DNA of 7,530 bases from Bacteroidota bacterium (GTDB lineage: Bacteria > Bacteroidota > Bacteroidia > Bacteroidales > Tenuifilaceae). Positions 6,369 to 7,530 of this stretch are shown piece after piece. How positions within the stretch are numbered: position 1 is the stretch's first letter; the number at the start of each line of letters is the position of its first letter. The position numbers were made by a program, and so were the translations under genes. The DNA lies in NCBI GenBank assembly GCA_023406715.1, contig JAEXVC010000093.1:1-7530 (forward strand), given 5' to 3'. The notes under the pieces were generated by a model, which saw only the letters and a list, made by a program, of their open reading frames with translations, was not told the origin of the DNA and made no database searches.

Positions 6369-7169
6369 CTAGTTAATTAAGCTAATTTTCATTTTGATAT
6401 CTTTTTGTGGCCTATCGTTTTCGTCGGTAGCAACCAAAGATATTTTCTCAACTATATCGTAACCCTCAATTACTTCTCCAAATATTGTGTAGTTTCCATC
6501 TAGATGAGGAATACCGCCAACAGTTGTGTATGTTTTGCGTTGAAGTTCGCTGAACTTTGCCATTGGAGTTGCTAGTTTAAACGAATCAACTTTTGTTGTA
6601 ACAATTTCGGATATCTTCTTTTTTAACTTTGCATTGTTCAATGTATCGCCCAATTCTTTGAGTTGTTCCGAGTAAATCTTGGTTTCAAACTTAGATACCT
6701 TTTTATTGTATAGTTTAATTTCAAGAGAATCTAATTGTTCGTTTGTAAAAATCTTTCCAACAACAATGTAGAATTGAGAACTCGACGATTTTTTCTCGGG
6801 GTTAACATCATCGCCTTCGCGAGCCATTGCTATTGCTCCACGCTTATGTATTATTGTATCTACAAATTCAGCATCAACTAAATAGCCAGCATCGGCTTCG
6901 CCGTAGATTTTTCCTGCTTCGGCATTTTTAGTATCAGGGTCACCTCCCTGTACTACAAAATCTTTTATCACTCTGTGAAAAATAATTCCGTCGTAAAACT
7001 TTTCGTTTGTTAGTTTTACAAAATTATTTGTGTGATTGGGTGTAGAATTATATAATTTTACAACGATGTTTCCGTATTCAGTTTCTATTTTAGCGTGATG
7101 ATAATTTTTATCGTACTTTGAGCAACTTGCAAGCAATGCAATTAGCCCTATAGCGATTAATATTCTCAT
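6369..7169 (-). CDS. Cyclophilin-type peptidyl-prolyl isomerase lipoprotein with an internal insertion
   Basis: This 266-residue protein is predicted to catalyse cis-trans isomerisation at proline in the periplasm, anchored by lipid. The N-terminus MRILIAIGLIALLASC is a lipoprotein signal peptide with lipobox LASC (Cys16). The cyclophilin fold begins at AKIETEYGNIVVKLY (26-40). Catalytic-site residues are visible: R66, F71 and Q74 in FHRVIKDFVVQGGDP, and Q132 and F133 in SSQFYI. The position of human cyclophilin Trp121 is His222 (PHLDGNYTIFGEV), usual for bacterial members. A Lys/Glu-rich, probably helical segment of about 75 residues (138-213) splits the fold between YIVVG and YTTVGGIPH. The frame extends six codons upstream to an ATG at 7187, but a -7 promoter box ends two bases before that codon, so the ATG at 7169 is preferred; it also gives the cleaner signal peptide. 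First gene of the cluster with pheS. Client proteins are unknown. Confidence 0.9.
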   Translation of the reverse strand: MRILIAIGLIALLASCSKYDKNYHHAKIETEYGNIVVKLYNSTPNHTNNFVKLTNEKFYDGIIFHRVIKDFVVQGGDPDTKNAEAGKIYGEADAGYLVDAEFVDTIIHKRGAIAMAREGDDVNPEKKSSSSQFYIVVGKIFTNEQLDSLEIKLYNKKVSKFETKIYSEQLKELGDTLNNAKLKKKISEIVTTKVDSFKLATPMAKFSELQRKTYTTVGGIPHLDGNYTIFGEVIEGYDIVEKISLVATDENDRPQKDIKMKISLIN

Positions 7170-7189
7170 AGTTTGTAGTTTTAACATCG

Positions 7190-7197
7190 CAAAAATA
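7190..7197 (-). promoter_or_regulatory. -7 promoter box (TAnnTTTG) of the cyclophilin-pheS cluster
   Basis: On the - strand this reads TATTTTTG, an exact match to the Bacteroidota -7 element, ending 20 bases before the ATG at 7169. This is almost the same geometry as at the outer membrane protein gene. The best -33 candidate is a TTAG 21 bases upstream, so the call rests on the -7 box. Confidence 0.5.
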
Positions 7198-7206
7198 TGA
7201 ACAATT

Positions 7207-7237
7207 ATTGAATAATGACTAATATCATATTTTTTTG
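7207..7237 (+). promoter_or_regulatory. Weak candidate promoter of the flippase gene
   Basis: ATTG (7207-7210), 19 bases, then TTTTTTTG (7230-7237) matches TTTG-N19-TAnnTTTG with two mismatches. It would start transcription near 7244, about 27 bases before the ATG at 7271. The T-run makes a chance match plausible. Confidence 0.3.
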
Positions 7238-7270
7238 ATAGCCTTTACGTTGAATATTAATTATTGTTGA

Positions 7271-7530
7271 ATGTCTACTGTTAAACAGCTTTTTTCGCAA
7301 TCGGTTATTTATGGATTAAGCACGGTTCTTCCAAAGCTTCTTAACTTTTTACTGGTTTTTGTTCATACCTATTTCTTCAAGGATGCTTCGCATTATGGAG
7401 TCGTAAATGAATTGTATGCTTACCTTACTATTTTACTTATTGTTTTGACTTTTGGTTTAGAGACAGGTTTTTTCCGGTTTGTATCCAAGAACTACGATAA
7501 GCAAGTTGTTTACTCCACGCTGTTTTACTT
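7271..7530 (+). CDS. Polysaccharide flippase (Wzx/MurJ-like, oligosaccharide flippase family), 3' end missing
   Basis: The first 86 codons of a multi-spanning inner membrane protein run off the window edge. The start MSTVKQLFSQSVIYGLSTVLPKL, with a short amphipathic lead into a first transmembrane helix (VLPKLLNFLLVFVHTYFF), and the second helix (AYLTILLIVLTFGLETGFFRFV) followed by SKNYDK, is the characteristic opening of Bacteroidota polysaccharide biosynthesis proteins that flip lipid-linked sugars across the inner membrane. Complete members have 12-14 helices and about 480-500 residues. From memory, a gene of this type directly follows ruvB in many Bacteroidales; here three - strand genes lie between them. 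It is divergent from the cyclophilin gene, with 101 bases between start codons. Recognition rests on the N-terminal fifth only. Confidence 0.8.
   Translation, partial: MSTVKQLFSQSVIYGLSTVLPKLLNFLLVFVHTYFFKDASHYGVVNELYAYLTILLIVLTFGLETGFFRFVSKNYDKQVVYSTLFY

Noticed and set aside
7223..7240. Inverted repeat TATCA-N8-TGATA between the divergent cyclophilin and flippase genes
   Set aside because: Five-base arms in AT-rich sequence are expected by chance, and the arms are in the opposite sense to an FNR box.

Overview
The window reads as a piece of chromosome from a member of the Bacteroidota, most likely order Bacteroidales or a close relative. The protein families have a Bacteroidota look: a RuvB close to a polysaccharide flippase, a short D15-type outer membrane barrel, and a lipoprotein cyclophilin. 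Start codons lack clear Shine-Dalgarno sequences and sit behind A-rich leaders. Several intergenic regions carry exact or near matches to the Bacteroidota promoter (TTTG, about 19 bases, TAnnTTTG). I cannot place it to genus.

Layout. Bases 1-893 are the C-terminal two thirds of a metal-dependent Xaa-Pro aminopeptidase (M24) on the + strand. It converges on a 365-residue outer membrane beta-barrel gene on the - strand (1010-2107). Between them lie a short REP-like repeat and a strong hairpin that can terminate both genes. Bases 2108-2603 are a non-coding, AT-rich spacer of about 500 bases holding promoter signals in both directions and a cluster of TGTTAACA / TTGTTAA / TTATCAACA words. The + strand pair nadA (quinolinate synthase) and ruvB (Holliday junction motor) follows, with overlapping stop and start codons. 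ruvB runs tail-to-tail into a - strand cluster of three genes: lipoprotein cyclophilin, then pheS, then a Crp/Fnr regulator with FNR-like cysteines. The stop codons of ruvB and the regulator overlap inside one CTAG. The window ends in the first 86 codons of a polysaccharide flippase on the + strand, divergent from the cyclophilin gene.

How the genes relate. Most are housekeeping genes: NAD synthesis, recombination, phenylalanyl-tRNA charging, envelope biogenesis and proline peptide turnover or folding. nadA-ruvB and cyclophilin-pheS are spaced as co-transcribed, possibly translationally coupled pairs, but I see no shared pathway within either pair. The regulator could be a redox or oxygen sensor judging from its cysteines, and NadA is itself an oxygen-sensitive Fe-S enzyme; a regulatory link is only a guess. 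Base composition falls from roughly 45% G+C in the first two genes to roughly 35% in the rest, with the change near the long spacer.

I do not see an unmistakable new system. The parts most worth a second look are the spacer upstream of nadA (operator-like palindromes at a predicted promoter, and a weaker case for a replication origin), the FNR-like regulator, the shared-stop palindrome at the ruvB end, and the insertion in the cyclophilin.
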